64,000 nt of DNA from Bacillota bacterium (GTDB taxonomy: Bacteria > Bacillota > Ch66 > Ch109): NCBI GenBank assembly GCA_013178275.1, contig JABLWZ010000001.1:62001-126000 (forward strand), read 5' to 3'. Below the pieces are notes generated by a model that had not been told where the DNA came from, searched no databases, and was given only the letters and a program-made list of their open reading frames with translations. The position numbers and the translations under genes are program-made. Below are positions 36,582 to 45,990 of the stretch, piece by piece. Numbering within the stretch: the stretch's first letter is position 1; each line of letters opens with the position of its first letter.

Positions 36582-36631
36582 TTGCAATAAATAACCATTC
36601 GGTATAGCATAAGTTATATAACACATGTTAT
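36582..36631 (+). promoter_or_regulatory. promoter and candidate TetR operator
   Basis: TTGCAA (36582-36587) and TAGCAT (36605-36610) are 17 bases apart. ATAAC-ACAT-GTTAT (36618-36631) is an inverted repeat next to the -10 box, where an autorepressing TetR protein would bind. Confidence 0.4.
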
Positions 36632-36648
36632 TTAAAGGGCGGTGCTAG

Positions 36649-37221
36649 ATGGGTCCTCGGGTTAAATTTACGAAGGAACAAATACTTGATGCGGCTTTTG
36701 AGATAGCGAAAACAGAAGGTATAGACAATATAACCATAAGGAAAGTAGCCGAAAAAATGGGCAGCTCAGTTGCACCTATTTATGTAAACTTTGATAGTGT
36801 TAATCAGCTATTTGAAGCTCTAATAGATAGGATTGTAAGTGTCAGTCAACGGCTTTTAATTGAAGAAAGTACAGGGAACCCATTTCAAGATATCGGGATG
36901 GCAAGTTTAAGATTCGCAATAGAGTATAGCGTGCTTTTCAGAGATCTAGTTATGAGAAACAATAGCTACATGAAAAACTACGATGATAAAGTGATCCCCG
37001 CTTTAATCGAGGAGATGAAAAAGGACCCCGAAATGGAAGGTTTTACAGATGATGAGCTAAAAACCATACTGTTAAAAATGAAGATATTTCAACTAGGGCT
37101 CTCGGTAATGGTGGCTAACGGCTTACTGCAGGAAGATTATAAAAAGCAGGATCTGATAGATATATTAACGAGTACAGCGAACGATTTAATACAGTCAGCC
37201 AGACTTAATAAGAAAATTTAG
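36649..37221 (+). CDS. TetR/AcrR-family regulator
   Basis: GGGCGGTG precedes ATG 36649. The 190-residue protein has the TetR HTH at residues 8-52 (FTKEQILDAAFEIAKTEGID, KVAEKMGSSVAPIYVNFDS) and a helical ligand-binding C-terminal domain. It lies 31 bp before the CPBP protease gene and is probably co-transcribed with it and controls it. Inducer unknown. Confidence 0.9.
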   Translation: MGPRVKFTKEQILDAAFEIAKTEGIDNITIRKVAEKMGSSVAPIYVNFDSVNQLFEALIDRIVSVSQRLLIEESTGNPFQDIGMASLRFAIEYSVLFRDLVMRNNSYMKNYDDKVIPALIEEMKKDPEMEGFTDDELKTILLKMKIFQLGLSVMVANGLLQEDYKKQDLIDILTSTANDLIQSARLNKKI

Positions 37222-37252
37222 TTTGCGGTAGAGGTGCAGGAGGAGTTCGTAA

Positions 37253-38131
37253 ATGAATAAAAAATTGATCCGTAACCTAGGCATATTTGTTTTTATGGTT
37301 ATTGCCAGCGGGTGGTTAGGTGTTGCTGTAGACTCATTTATTCCCGAACAACCCCAAGGCGATTCTCTTGGTATGGGGATATGGTTGGTATTGCCCCTAT
37401 TGACCGCAGTGATAATCATATTATTTTCGAGGGTCAACTGGGAAGAATTCGGTTTCAGGTCCAAATTAAAAGGAAATTTAAAATGGTACCTGGCTTCTGT
37501 TTTGATATTTCCTGTTGTAACATCTATAGTCTTGATAATTGGTGCTTTAACGAATTGGATGGACCTGTCCGCTCTCAATGTCAAACGGTTAATTCTTGCG
37601 TTTTGCAGTTCTTTGTATATAAACTTTATCATCGACTTTTTTGAGGAGACGGCATGGCGTGGTTATCTAACTTCACAGCTCCTGAAATTTAATCTTACCG
37701 ACTGGAAAATATATCTTGTAGTCGGGTGTGTATGGGGTTTATGGCATATCCCCTATTACCTGGTCTTTCTACCTCAGACAGATATACAATCGGTAATGCA
37801 TGTCAGCCGAGGAATATATACTGTTGTTGCTTTTATTACATTAATAAGCTGGTCGGTGATGTTTACAGAACTTTTTAGGGTAACAGAATCAATTTGGCCA
37901 TGCGTCATATTACATATGGTTGAAGATTCATTTACAAATCTCATAGTTATCTCAGGATATATCAGCATTGCTTCAGGAAAAGAGATCCTTGTTTCCCCGA
38001 TCAATGGAATTATTCCATCAATGCTATACGTAGCCATTGGGCTTGGGATAAGGGCTTATAGAAGACATAAGTATTATAGGAATAATAGCATTGTTTTTTG
38101 CCATTCCTGTCCGATATCTCAAAAAAGTTGA
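37253..38131 (+). CDS. CPBP-family intramembrane protease
   Basis: CAGGAGGAG precedes ATG 37253. The 292-residue protein has about eight membrane segments and the CPBP (Rce1-like, glutamic) motifs: FFEETAWRGYL (EExxxR), WGLWHIPYYLV (FxxxH type) and a later His/Asp (LHMVEDSFTN). Members cleave prenylated or other membrane-bound substrates, or protect against self-made peptides. It forms an operon with the TetR gene upstream. Confidence 0.88.
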   Translation: MNKKLIRNLGIFVFMVIASGWLGVAVDSFIPEQPQGDSLGMGIWLVLPLLTAVIIILFSRVNWEEFGFRSKLKGNLKWYLASVLIFPVVTSIVLIIGALTNWMDLSALNVKRLILAFCSSLYINFIIDFFEETAWRGYLTSQLLKFNLTDWKIYLVVGCVWGLWHIPYYLVFLPQTDIQSVMHVSRGIYTVVAFITLISWSVMFTELFRVTESIWPCVILHMVEDSFTNLIVISGYISIASGKEILVSPINGIIPSMLYVAIGLGIRAYRRHKYYRNNSIVFCHSCPISQKS

Positions 38132-38172
38132 TGGATAAGATTCCCTGAAAAAGAGGGACAGTTTCCTCTTTT

Positions 38173-39426
38173 CTATCGGATCTGAATTGGATTATTCATA
38201 AGCCCGGTATTTTCTATTTTAAAATCCGCTGTTATATTTACTTTTATCGAAGGGAAGATCTCTCCCCACCGGTCCTTGATTTCCTCCCAGTATTTGGGCC
38301 TTGCCACTGCGAGCATCGCGCCGAAACCAAATACATCCGACTTCAACTCCTGGCTCTTGTCTACCGCTCTCTGGCAGCGGTTTACCACCACTTTGTTTAT
38401 AAGTTCTTCCGCCTTTTTAAAATCTTCTTTGTTAATACCGACTACCGCGTTTTCTTCTGACGCTAGTTCTCCTCTTCCTTTAATCTTAATTTCAAATTTG
38501 ATTACATCGTCATGAATCATTGGCTTTACTTCAGTATCCGGAATCTTAGTCAGCAATAAAGAAATATTGCTATTACGATCCTCCAACTTTGTTGTTATAG
38601 TCCCATATCTGGCTTTGTTGTCAATAAGTAACATTCCCTGGGTTTCTTCGTCGTCCAGTAGCCCCACCATTCGGTCACCAAGAAACACCGCCGAGCCGGA
38701 TACCGTTACAACTCTTTTTGGCTGAACACCCGTCTCCCCGCTTTTACCGCCGGAAGAACCCGTTTGGTTGTCCCCCTCTGCTAACAAGCTTTGTTCCAGC
38801 CGGGGCACAACTTTTATATACGGTACCACAACTTCCTTACCCGGGGTTAAAGAGTCACGCATTACCTGAAACAAATCAGTATTGATAGCTTTAGAAGCCC
38901 TGATAGCGCCCCCCTGAATCTTGTTAGCAATTTCTCCCGACAACAATGACTCAAGTTCTGGTTGGGCCTGAAGAACGTCGTACGCCTTACCTTGACAAAC
39001 GGCTACCAGGGTGCGAGGGCGTATTTCTCTTTGACGTGTAAAAAGATCAATGTAATCGCTTATCCCTTCCTTGGCGAATTCCTCACCTAGTAGCATTACC
39101 TGAATATCGCTTATAAAATATCCTCTTGGCATACGTAGGTTGAAATTTACAGCTGAGTCAACGATATTCTGTCCCATAGCAGAAAATGTCACTCCCTTAT
39201 TAGCTGCTCCCCCACTTACTCCTCCTTCCGTGCTTGATGGTTTTATGCAGTACATGGTTGTTATAGTCATGGGTTTGCCGTCCACCATAACACGGTCATA
39301 ACCGGAAGCGGTAACAATACTTATATCCGTCATCTCTCTCCGATTTGTGCAGCCAGTGGTAATCAGGGAGAGAGAGATCAATAAAACGATTAGAGCCGTC
39401 ATAACGCGTTTATTTTGTACCCTCAC
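38173..39426 (-). CDS. gerC: spore germinant receptor lipoprotein GerC
   Basis: This is the Ger(x)C subunit of a germinant receptor in the inner spore membrane. It has a lipoprotein signal (LLISLSLITTGC, lipobox TTGC) and the family pattern: DISIVTASGYDRV near the N-terminus, YFISDIQVMLLGEEFAKEG, and an AVDKSQELKSDVFGFG segment near the end. GTG 39426 overlaps the end of gerB by 17 bases, showing translational coupling; an ATG at 39402 is less likely. Third gene of the gerABC operon. Confidence 0.93.
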   Translation of the reverse strand: MRVQNKRVMTALIVLLISLSLITTGCTNRREMTDISIVTASGYDRVMVDGKPMTITTMYCIKPSSTEGGVSGGAANKGVTFSAMGQNIVDSAVNFNLRMPRGYFISDIQVMLLGEEFAKEGISDYIDLFTRQREIRPRTLVAVCQGKAYDVLQAQPELESLLSGEIANKIQGGAIRASKAINTDLFQVMRDSLTPGKEVVVPYIKVVPRLEQSLLAEGDNQTGSSGGKSGETGVQPKRVVTVSGSAVFLGDRMVGLLDDEETQGMLLIDNKARYGTITTKLEDRNSNISLLLTKIPDTEVKPMIHDDVIKFEIKIKGRGELASEENAVVGINKEDFKKAEELINKVVVNRCQRAVDKSQELKSDVFGFGAMLAVARPKYWEEIKDRWGEIFPSIKVNITADFKIENTGLMNNPIQIR

Positions 39427-40525
39427 CGCTTTTTTTTCCTTTCCCCAAAATTACTGCTATCAGAAGTATTAAGCTGGGGATTATCAATTCAATGGTACAG
39501 CCATAGAAGGGCCAGACCTGTTTAAAAAAAATTATTAGTCTTAAGTAATCCGAGGAGTACAATACCTCGCATAAAGCTATGGTTATCAAGGCGACCGGGA
39601 TGATAGTCAACCGATAATTCTTCAGGTTTAAGGTAGAGGCCGCGGCAATACAGCTGGAGTGTAAAAAAACCGCCAGCTTTACGATTACCCCGGCTATCCA
39701 GAAAATTACCAGGTACAGTTCCATACGCTCTAAAATTTTCGCCAGTGAAATGTAGCGCGCCAAACTGTAGTATGGGTATACCAGGTGAGCGGTGACCAGC
39801 GGACCGAACACCCCGATGGTCGTTACCATTATCAGGGTTCCCGCTGACATCATGATTAAGATCATAGACACCGCTGAATTAAACGCCTCATTCTTCTGGT
39901 TTAGGTAGGGGAACAGCATTAGGAGCAGAAAAACCTCTCCCCGCCAAATGGCGGCAGAATACGACCCCTTAATAATCGGCATAACCCCCTTGGCCAGAAC
40001 CGGGCGGAGGTTGTTTAGGTCTATGTTGTTAGCTACCAGGATAATCGTCATCAGTATTGAAAATAAGAACGCCGGGAATACCAGTTCATTTTGGCGGGCT
40101 ATTACCTCGATGCCTAGGTAAGTTCCGTAAATCACCGCACTAAGAATGACCAAATAAATCGGTAGGTTCGGGGTCTCCCTTAGAAATGCCGTGCCGATAA
40201 ACCTTGAACACTCGGCCAGTATCAACGAGGTTATATGAATAAAGACCAGGCTGTAAGCTAAAGCCAGGAGTTTCCCCGGAAACCAGCCAATAACCTTCGG
40301 CAGGTACTCGGTAAAAACCTGGAATGGAAAGCGCCGGGCCAGGGCAATGCATACCAGGGCGACAGCTAATCCATACAAGGACATGGGTACTAATACCGAT
40401 ATCCAGGCATCGGGACCAGCCTGTTCCGCTATTAGACTTGGGACAAGCAATACTGCGGTAGGTGCTTCCACCATGGCCAGTAGCATGGTCAGCTGTATAC
40501 TGCTGATGCGGCCGTTATCCAGCAT
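39410..40525 (-). CDS. gerB: spore germination permease-like GerB
   Basis: This is the GerAB-type subunit (APC-superfamily transporter fold), thought to bind the germinant. The 371-residue protein has about ten membrane helices and begins GRISSIQLTMLLAMVEAPTA as is typical. The ATG at 40525 immediately follows the TAG of gerA. The EGTK C-terminus overlaps the gerC start. Confidence 0.93.
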   Translation of the reverse strand: MLDNGRISSIQLTMLLAMVEAPTAVLLVPSLIAEQAGPDAWISVLVPMSLYGLAVALVCIALARRFPFQVFTEYLPKVIGWFPGKLLALAYSLVFIHITSLILAECSRFIGTAFLRETPNLPIYLVILSAVIYGTYLGIEVIARQNELVFPAFLFSILMTIILVANNIDLNNLRPVLAKGVMPIIKGSYSAAIWRGEVFLLLMLFPYLNQKNEAFNSAVSMILIMMSAGTLIMVTTIGVFGPLVTAHLVYPYYSLARYISLAKILERMELYLVIFWIAGVIVKLAVFLHSSCIAAASTLNLKNYRLTIIPVALITIALCEVLYSSDYLRLIIFFKQVWPFYGCTIELIIPSLILLIAVILGKGKKSGEGTK

Positions 40526-42139
40526 CTACCGGTTCCCCCTTCTCCAGGGACTTCGACCAACCCTGGTTGCCGGGGGATCTGGTTTCAGATCGCTGTGTTG
40601 TCTCTGGGGTTCCGCGATGCCAACCAGTCTCGGCCGAAGGTTCATCTTCCAGGCGGGTGCTCGGATGAGGGTGTCTTTCAGGTCGCTAAAGCTTAACGGG
40701 GCGAGGGGAGATAGGTAGGGAACCCCGAAAGACCTCAGTGAACACAGGTGGTAGGCCAGGATCGATAAACCCACCATCATTCCAAACAGACCCATGAAGG
40801 CCGAGGCCATCATCAGGGGGAACCGGAGTATCCGCACGCTGTTTGCCAGGGTGACCGAGGGAATGGTATAAGACGCGATGGCCGTCAGGGCCACCACTAT
40901 AACCATTACCGGCGATACCAGGCCGGCGCTCACCGCCGCCTGTCCGATAACTATCGCCCCCACTATACTGATGGTCTGTCCGAATGACTTGGGTATGCGC
41001 ACCCCCGCTTCCCGCAGTATCTCGAAGGTCAATTCCATAAACAGAGCTTCCATGAAGCCGGGGAAGGGCACCCTTTCGCGGGCTGCCGCGACAGATAAAA
41101 GCAGAGGGGTGGGAATAAGTTCCTGGTGAAAGGTAGTAACCGAGATGTAAAACGACGGGAGCATTAGCGAGAACGCTAACCCTCCCCAGCGTAGCAGCCG
41201 GATGAACGAGGAGAACCAGTAGCGGTTCATATAGTCATCGGGGCTCTGCACCTGGGAGGCAAGAGTCGTCGGAAGTGTCAGGGCGAAAGGGGTGGTATCA
41301 AAGAGAAGCCCCACATACCCCTCCACCAGGTAGCCGGCTAACCGATCGGGTCTTTCCGTGGGCTCTATCGCGGCAAAAACCGACCAGCGGTTGTCCTGGA
41401 TAAATTCTTCTATATAACCGCTGTCCTGGGCTGCATCTGTCTTGATACGCTGGATCCGTGATTTTACCTCCTCGATCAGCTCTGTTTTGACGTATCCTTT
41501 CAGATAGACCATGCTTACTTCGGTCTTGGACAATTCGCCGATCTTGAAGTTCTCCAACGCCAGCCGGGAGGTGGGAAGGAACTTACGCAGCAGGGCGATG
41601 TTGGTCCGCAGGTCTTCGTTGAAGGCTGCCTGTGGACCCCTGACGGTAGTTTCCATCACCGGCTGGGAGACCTGTCGTTTGACGTCCTCCCTTATCGGTA
41701 TCAGGATAACGTGTTTCTGCCCTTCGGTGAACAGCGCCACCAATCCCTTGGCTATTCCGTTACCCACTTCTAACCAGGTGTTTTTCTCCGTGGCTTCCCC
41801 TGATGGTATGACGCTTTCCTTCAGCCAGGCGGTTCCTGCCATCCTTGGTATCCAGTCGACCTTCAGCAGGCTGTGTAAAAGACTTTTTTGCAACATTTCC
41901 TGGTCGACCATAGGCCCAAAGAAGACCAGCATCGCTTCCACAGCACCGGTTTGTCCAAGACGAAACTCGTGGATTACCAGGTCGTCGCAACGGTCGAATA
42001 TCTCCTTGACTATCTTTTTATTTTGCTTAAGGCTGGAAGAGATTTCCCTGGTTTCCGACTGTAGGCTAGGTTCCCGCTGGCTTTCTGTTTGACGCTTTTT
42101 TATGGTTCTTCTTATAGCATTAAATAGCCATTCAAACAT
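40526..42139 (-). CDS. gerA: spore germination protein GerA
   Basis: The GerA subunit forms the channel-like part of the germinant receptor. The 537-residue protein has a large soluble N-terminal domain (about 1-300, with LVIHEFRLGQTGAVEAMLVF and VEGYVGLLFDTTPFALTLPT), then membrane helices with YISVTTFHQELIPTPLL, ELTFEILREAGVRIPKSFG and GQTISIVGAIVIGQAAV, all family hallmarks. It is the first gene of the operon. A Pro/Arg-rich tail follows. Confidence 0.95.
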   Translation of the reverse strand: MFEWLFNAIRRTIKKRQTESQREPSLQSETREISSSLKQNKKIVKEIFDRCDDLVIHEFRLGQTGAVEAMLVFFGPMVDQEMLQKSLLHSLLKVDWIPRMAGTAWLKESVIPSGEATEKNTWLEVGNGIAKGLVALFTEGQKHVILIPIREDVKRQVSQPVMETTVRGPQAAFNEDLRTNIALLRKFLPTSRLALENFKIGELSKTEVSMVYLKGYVKTELIEEVKSRIQRIKTDAAQDSGYIEEFIQDNRWSVFAAIEPTERPDRLAGYLVEGYVGLLFDTTPFALTLPTTLASQVQSPDDYMNRYWFSSFIRLLRWGGLAFSLMLPSFYISVTTFHQELIPTPLLLSVAAARERVPFPGFMEALFMELTFEILREAGVRIPKSFGQTISIVGAIVIGQAAVSAGLVSPVMVIVVALTAIASYTIPSVTLANSVRILRFPLMMASAFMGLFGMMVGLSILAYHLCSLRSFGVPYLSPLAPLSFSDLKDTLIRAPAWKMNLRPRLVGIAEPQRQHSDLKPDPPATRVGRSPWRRGNR

Positions 42140-42286
42140 CAGACTTCCTCTAATCTAAAAAGAATGTCTTAGTTTTTGGATAAATTGAATCAAACATAAT
42201 CGGAACAATTAGCCAGTGAAGAGGAATTTTGTTATTTAAATAACCCGAGAAATCGAAGAAGGGGCTATATGTTATAGCATCACTTC

Positions 42287-42313
42287 CCTGGTATTTGTGA
42301 AAACCAGGTTTTT
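42287..42313 (+). terminator. hairpin with T-tract between gerA and the flavoprotein gene
   Basis: CCTGGT (42287-42292) and ACCAGG (42303-42308) are followed by TTTTT. It lies upstream of the 42359 gene and could attenuate it. Confidence 0.4.
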
Positions 42314-42358
42314 ATGTAAACTAAAAAAGAGCAAGTTAAACTGCAGAGGGAAAAACAA

Positions 42359-43594
42359 ATGAAGACAAAGAGGCAGGTTATAGTTGTGGGCGGCGGGGCA
42401 GCTGGTATGATAGCTGCTATTTCTGCAAGAAGACTGGGCGCCGAGGTCACGATACTGGAGAAGAATCCGCGGGTGGGCAAGAAGCTGCTCGCCACCGGCA
42501 ATGGACGGTGCAACTTCACTAATATAAACGCCGATGCCGCTTGTTATCATGGCGCCAATCCCAGGTTTGCCTACAGTGCGTTATCGAGGTTTTCGGTGGA
42601 TGAAACCATCGAATTTTTCGAGGGACTGGGGATCGCCCATAAGGTAGAGGATTTGGGCAAGGTCTTTCCTATGTCCGACCAGGCTTCAAGCATCCTCGAC
42701 GTGTTTCTGTATGAATTGAACGAGCTGGGAATCAATGTTGTCAGCGAGGCCGAGGTAAAAGATATAGCCAAGAAAAAGGATATGTTTATCATCGGGCTGG
42801 GGGATGGAAAGGTGTACCGGGGCGAAAGGGTCATCATCGCCGCCGGCGGCAAGGCGATGCCCTCCAGCGGTTCTGACGGAGGCGGCTACGACCTGGCGGC
42901 AAAGCTGGGACATACCATCATAGATATCTTTCCGGCCTTGGTGCAATTAAAACTTGAAGGCCCCTTTTTTAAACGCATTGAAGGGGTTAAATTCGTTGGG
43001 ACCGCTGAAATAATACATAAGAATAAGTCGGCGGCTAAAGACCGGGGGGATATTCTCTTTACCAATTATGGGGTATCTGGTCCGCCCATCCTGCAGATCA
43101 GCAGAAAGGCGGGAGAGCTGTTAAATAAAGGAGAAGCAGCACATTTAAAAATAAACGTCATCGACACGATGCCGAAAGAAGCGATAAGAGAACTCGTCAG
43201 CGAACGACTGCGCAGCGGGGCAAGAAAACCGGTCGACTTCAGTTTTGTTGGCCTGATAAACAAAAGATTGATCCCGGTGGTCCTGAAAGAAGCGGGAATT
43301 AATGAATTAAAGCGCCCGGCCGCTGATATATCCGCAAAAGAGCAGGAAGCGATAGCGGATATCTTGGCCGACTGGAGGTTCCAGATCAGGGGGACCAAGG
43401 GCTGGACCAGCGCCCAGGTTACTGCCGGCGGCATCGATACCAGGGAGATAAATCAGGACACCATGGAATCGAAGCTGGTCAAAGGACTCTTTTTCGCCGG
43501 TGAGATTATCGATATAGATGGGCTGTGCGGTGGTTTCAATCTTCAGTGGGCGTGGTCATCCGGGTTTATCGCCGGACAGAGCGCGGCGCTTTGA
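42359..43594 (+). CDS. HI0933-family FAD-dependent oxidoreductase
   Basis: AGAGGG precedes ATG 42359. The 411-residue protein has an N-terminal FAD-binding Rossmann fold (VIVVGGGAAGMIAAISARRLG), the family motifs EKNPRVGKKLLATGNGRCNF and YGVSGPPILQISR, and a C-terminal second FAD motif (GLFFAGEIIDIDGLCGGFNL). This family (YhiN/HI0933) has flavin-dependent oxidoreductase activity of unclear physiological substrate. It ends 44 bp before the next flavoprotein. Confidence 0.92.
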   Translation: MKTKRQVIVVGGGAAGMIAAISARRLGAEVTILEKNPRVGKKLLATGNGRCNFTNINADAACYHGANPRFAYSALSRFSVDETIEFFEGLGIAHKVEDLGKVFPMSDQASSILDVFLYELNELGINVVSEAEVKDIAKKKDMFIIGLGDGKVYRGERVIIAAGGKAMPSSGSDGGGYDLAAKLGHTIIDIFPALVQLKLEGPFFKRIEGVKFVGTAEIIHKNKSAAKDRGDILFTNYGVSGPPILQISRKAGELLNKGEAAHLKINVIDTMPKEAIRELVSERLRSGARKPVDFSFVGLINKRLIPVVLKEAGINELKRPAADISAKEQEAIADILADWRFQIRGTKGWTSAQVTAGGIDTREINQDTMESKLVKGLFFAGEIIDIDGLCGGFNLQWAWSSGFIAGQSAAL

Positions 43595-43638
43595 GCTGTT
43601 ATGAGGTAGGCTGGCCAGAATCAACGACCGGAGGTTCT

Positions 43639-45258
43639 ATGATCAGGATTGCAGATATCAAAATAGGGATAACCCGGGCTGCAGATTTAGATGTGGAAAT
43701 ATCGGCTTTACGGTACAGCATTCTTTCCCGGCTCAGGATTGATGAGCCGGAGCTGATAGATTTCAAGATATTTAAAAAATCAATCGATGCCAGAAAAAAA
43801 GAGGAAATAACCTATGTCTATACTGTAGACGTTGAGGTCCGTAACGAGTCGAGAGTACAAGGCAGATACCGGGGCAGAGGGATAACGCCCGCCCCGGACC
43901 TGGCCTATCAATGCGCGACACTGGGGAATGAGAGGCTGGACCAACGCCCGGTAGTGATAGGGATGGGCCCGGCAGGCCTTTTCGCCGGGCTGCTGCTCGC
44001 TAAAAACGGCTATCAGCCCATCCTCCTCGAAAGAGGGGAAGACGTAGAAACCCGGACCGCCAAAATAAACCGGTTCTGGAACAGCGGTCAGCTTGATACC
44101 GAAAGCAATGTACAGTTTGGGGAAGGTGGAGCCGGCACCTTCTCTGACGGGAAGCTCACTACACTGATAAATGACAGAAGGTGTCGCATGGTATTGGAGG
44201 AGTTCATAGCAGCCGGCGCACCGCCAGAGATACTTTACAAGAGCAAGCCTCATGTGGGAACGGATCGGCTCAAATCAACGGTCAAAAACATCCGGCAGGA
44301 GATTATCGCCTCTGGTGGGGAGGTAAGATTCAAGGCTAAAGTTACTGACTTCATCATCAAGGACGGGAAAACAGCGGGTCTGGTCATTAACGAAAGTGAG
44401 AGGCTCGACTGCAGTGTCGTCTGCCTGGCGATAGGACACAGCGCCCGGGATACCTTCGAGGCGCTGCATCACCGGGGTATAGCCATGAGCCAAAAACCTT
44501 TTTCCATAGGGGTCAGGATCGAGCATCCCCAGGATTTTATCGACCAGGCGCAGTATGGCGCCGCTGCCGGATATCCCGGACTGGGAGCGGCCGATTACAA
44601 GCTTGCGTATCACGCGAAGGGAGGACGATCCGCTTATACCTTCTGTATGTGCCCGGGCGGATATGTGGTCGCCGCCGCTTCGGAAGAGCACTGCCTGGTT
44701 ACCAACGGCATGAGTGAATATAAAAGAGACGGGCAGAACGCTAACTCAGCATTACTGGTGGGGGTTACCCCGGCCGACTTCCCCAGTCAGCACCCTTTGG
44801 CCGGGATCGAGTTTCAGAGAAGGTGGGAACAGTTGGCCTACCAGTTGGGAGGGGGGAATTACCGGGCCCCGGCCCAGCTGCTGGTCGATTTTCTTGCTGA
44901 TCAGCCCAGCAGTGGATGGGGCGGTGTAAAGCCTACCTATAAACCGGGCGTTGCCTTCGCCCAGCTTAAAAACTGCTTACCCGCTTATGTCACAGCAACG
45001 CTGAAAGAAGCCATAGTTAACTTTGATACCAGGATCAAGGGCTTTGCCATGCCGGACAGCATTTTGACCGGGGTCGAAACCAGGAGTTCTTCCCCGGTCA
45101 GGATAAACCGGGACCAAGACTATCTATCGAATATCCAGGGCCTGTATCCGGTGGGAGAAGGAGCGGGCTACGCCGGGGGAATAATGTCATCCGCGGTAGA
45201 CGGGGTAAAAACGGCGGAAAAAATTATAGCGAGGTATGCGCCCTTAAAAAAACCATAG
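43639..45258 (+). CDS. FAD-dependent dehydrogenase (COG2509 type)
   Basis: ATG 43639 follows CGGAGG; the longer frame from 43525 overlaps the previous gene and is rejected. The 539-residue protein has an N-terminal domain of about 90 residues typical of the family, an FAD motif (PVVIGMGPAGLFAGLLLAKN), NVQFGEGGAGTFSDGKLTT, a central GHSARDTFEALHHRGI and a C-terminal VGEGAGYAGGIMSSAVDGVK. Such proteins are uncharacterised FAD-utilising dehydrogenases, often described as NAD(FAD)-dependent. Operon with the preceding flavoprotein. Confidence 0.92.
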   Translation: MIRIADIKIGITRAADLDVEISALRYSILSRLRIDEPELIDFKIFKKSIDARKKEEITYVYTVDVEVRNESRVQGRYRGRGITPAPDLAYQCATLGNERLDQRPVVIGMGPAGLFAGLLLAKNGYQPILLERGEDVETRTAKINRFWNSGQLDTESNVQFGEGGAGTFSDGKLTTLINDRRCRMVLEEFIAAGAPPEILYKSKPHVGTDRLKSTVKNIRQEIIASGGEVRFKAKVTDFIIKDGKTAGLVINESERLDCSVVCLAIGHSARDTFEALHHRGIAMSQKPFSIGVRIEHPQDFIDQAQYGAAAGYPGLGAADYKLAYHAKGGRSAYTFCMCPGGYVVAAASEEHCLVTNGMSEYKRDGQNANSALLVGVTPADFPSQHPLAGIEFQRRWEQLAYQLGGGNYRAPAQLLVDFLADQPSSGWGGVKPTYKPGVAFAQLKNCLPAYVTATLKEAIVNFDTRIKGFAMPDSILTGVETRSSSPVRINRDQDYLSNIQGLYPVGEGAGYAGGIMSSAVDGVKTAEKIIARYAPLKKP

Positions 45259-45345
45259 TCTGGTAAATACATCGGTCTGCCATTGCCCCTATGAGTACGA
45301 GACAGCAAAACCGGAATGGGATAGGGTCAGGAAAGGGGGATTATC

Positions 45346-45774
45346 ATGAACAACGGATTAGAGGTAAACATCAGATTGACCGATCAAAAGGTCCATTTTA
45401 CAGGGGTATCGGAGACCAATCCCGAGCGACCGGTTGAATTCGATTTTCAACCCCCGCTCGGTGAGGGGCAGGGTTACAAGGGTCTTGAATTGCTGCTCAT
45501 GAGCTTTGCTGGATGCGTAAGCACGACAATCGTGTATTTATTGAGAAGTAAAGCAAAAGACGTTTCCGGGTTCAAGATGAATGCAAAGGGCATAACCAGC
45601 TTACAGCCTTTAGCGCTTCAAAGGATTTGCTTCGAGGCGGTTTTGGAATCCAGGGATGCCGATGATTCAGACATCGAAAACGCGATCGGGCTGGCCGGGG
45701 AAGCAGCCCCGGTATGGAAAGCCATAAAAAATAACGTTGAGGTCAGCCCGGGATACCGGGTTATCAGGGTTTAG
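45346..45774 (+). CDS. OsmC-family protein
   Basis: GGAAAGGGGG precedes ATG 45346. The 142-residue protein has the OsmC/YhfA fold signature PLGEGQGYKGLELLLMSFAG, with a Cys in GCVSTTIVYLL, and LQRICFEAVLESRDADDS. It keeps one recognisable conserved Cys; the second Cys of peroxide-reducing OsmC is not obvious, so peroxidase activity is uncertain. It may detoxify organic hydroperoxides or act as a thiol-dependent binding protein. It probably ends the flavoprotein operon. Confidence 0.85.
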   Translation: MNNGLEVNIRLTDQKVHFTGVSETNPERPVEFDFQPPLGEGQGYKGLELLLMSFAGCVSTTIVYLLRSKAKDVSGFKMNAKGITSLQPLALQRICFEAVLESRDADDSDIENAIGLAGEAAPVWKAIKNNVEVSPGYRVIRV

Positions 45775-45895
45775 GGTGCAGGTTCAATTGTTTTGTGCCC
45801 GGACATCAACCCCGGCTTTATCATCCAGACTGACGAAGAAAACTTGGCTATCGCCAAGCCTCTGGCGAAGGAGAGAGCCTTAGTTGCACTTGCTT

Positions 45896-45930
45896 ATTAT
45901 CAGAAAGTCCTGCTTATACTTTCTGATAAT
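45896..45930. repeat. hairpin ATTATCAGAAAGT/ACTTTCTGATAAT
   Basis: A 13-bp perfect stem with 9-base loop lies 7 bases before the terminator at 45938. It is A/T-rich and lacks a T-tract, so it may be an additional stabilising structure. Confidence 0.45.
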
Positions 45931-45937
45931 GTAAAAA

Positions 45938-45973
45938 AACCAACCGGCCCGGAGCCGGGCCGGTTGGTTTTCT
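45938..45973. terminator. strong bidirectional terminator
   Basis: AACCAACCGGCCCGG and CCGGGCCGGTTGGTT form a 15-bp stem with A-tract before and TTTTCTT after, placed between convergent genes. Confidence 0.9.
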
Positions 45974-45990
45974 TCGCGCAGTCTTTTTTT

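Larger units (their letters stand above)
36062..36648. other. intergenic region with repeats, hairpins and a TetR promoter
   Basis: This 587-bp gap contains two members of the TGGCCACTTTATGCTTC repeat family (36182 and 36268), a strong hairpin (36324-36366), and the promoter/operator of the TetR gene. No additional gene is supported. Confidence 0.6.
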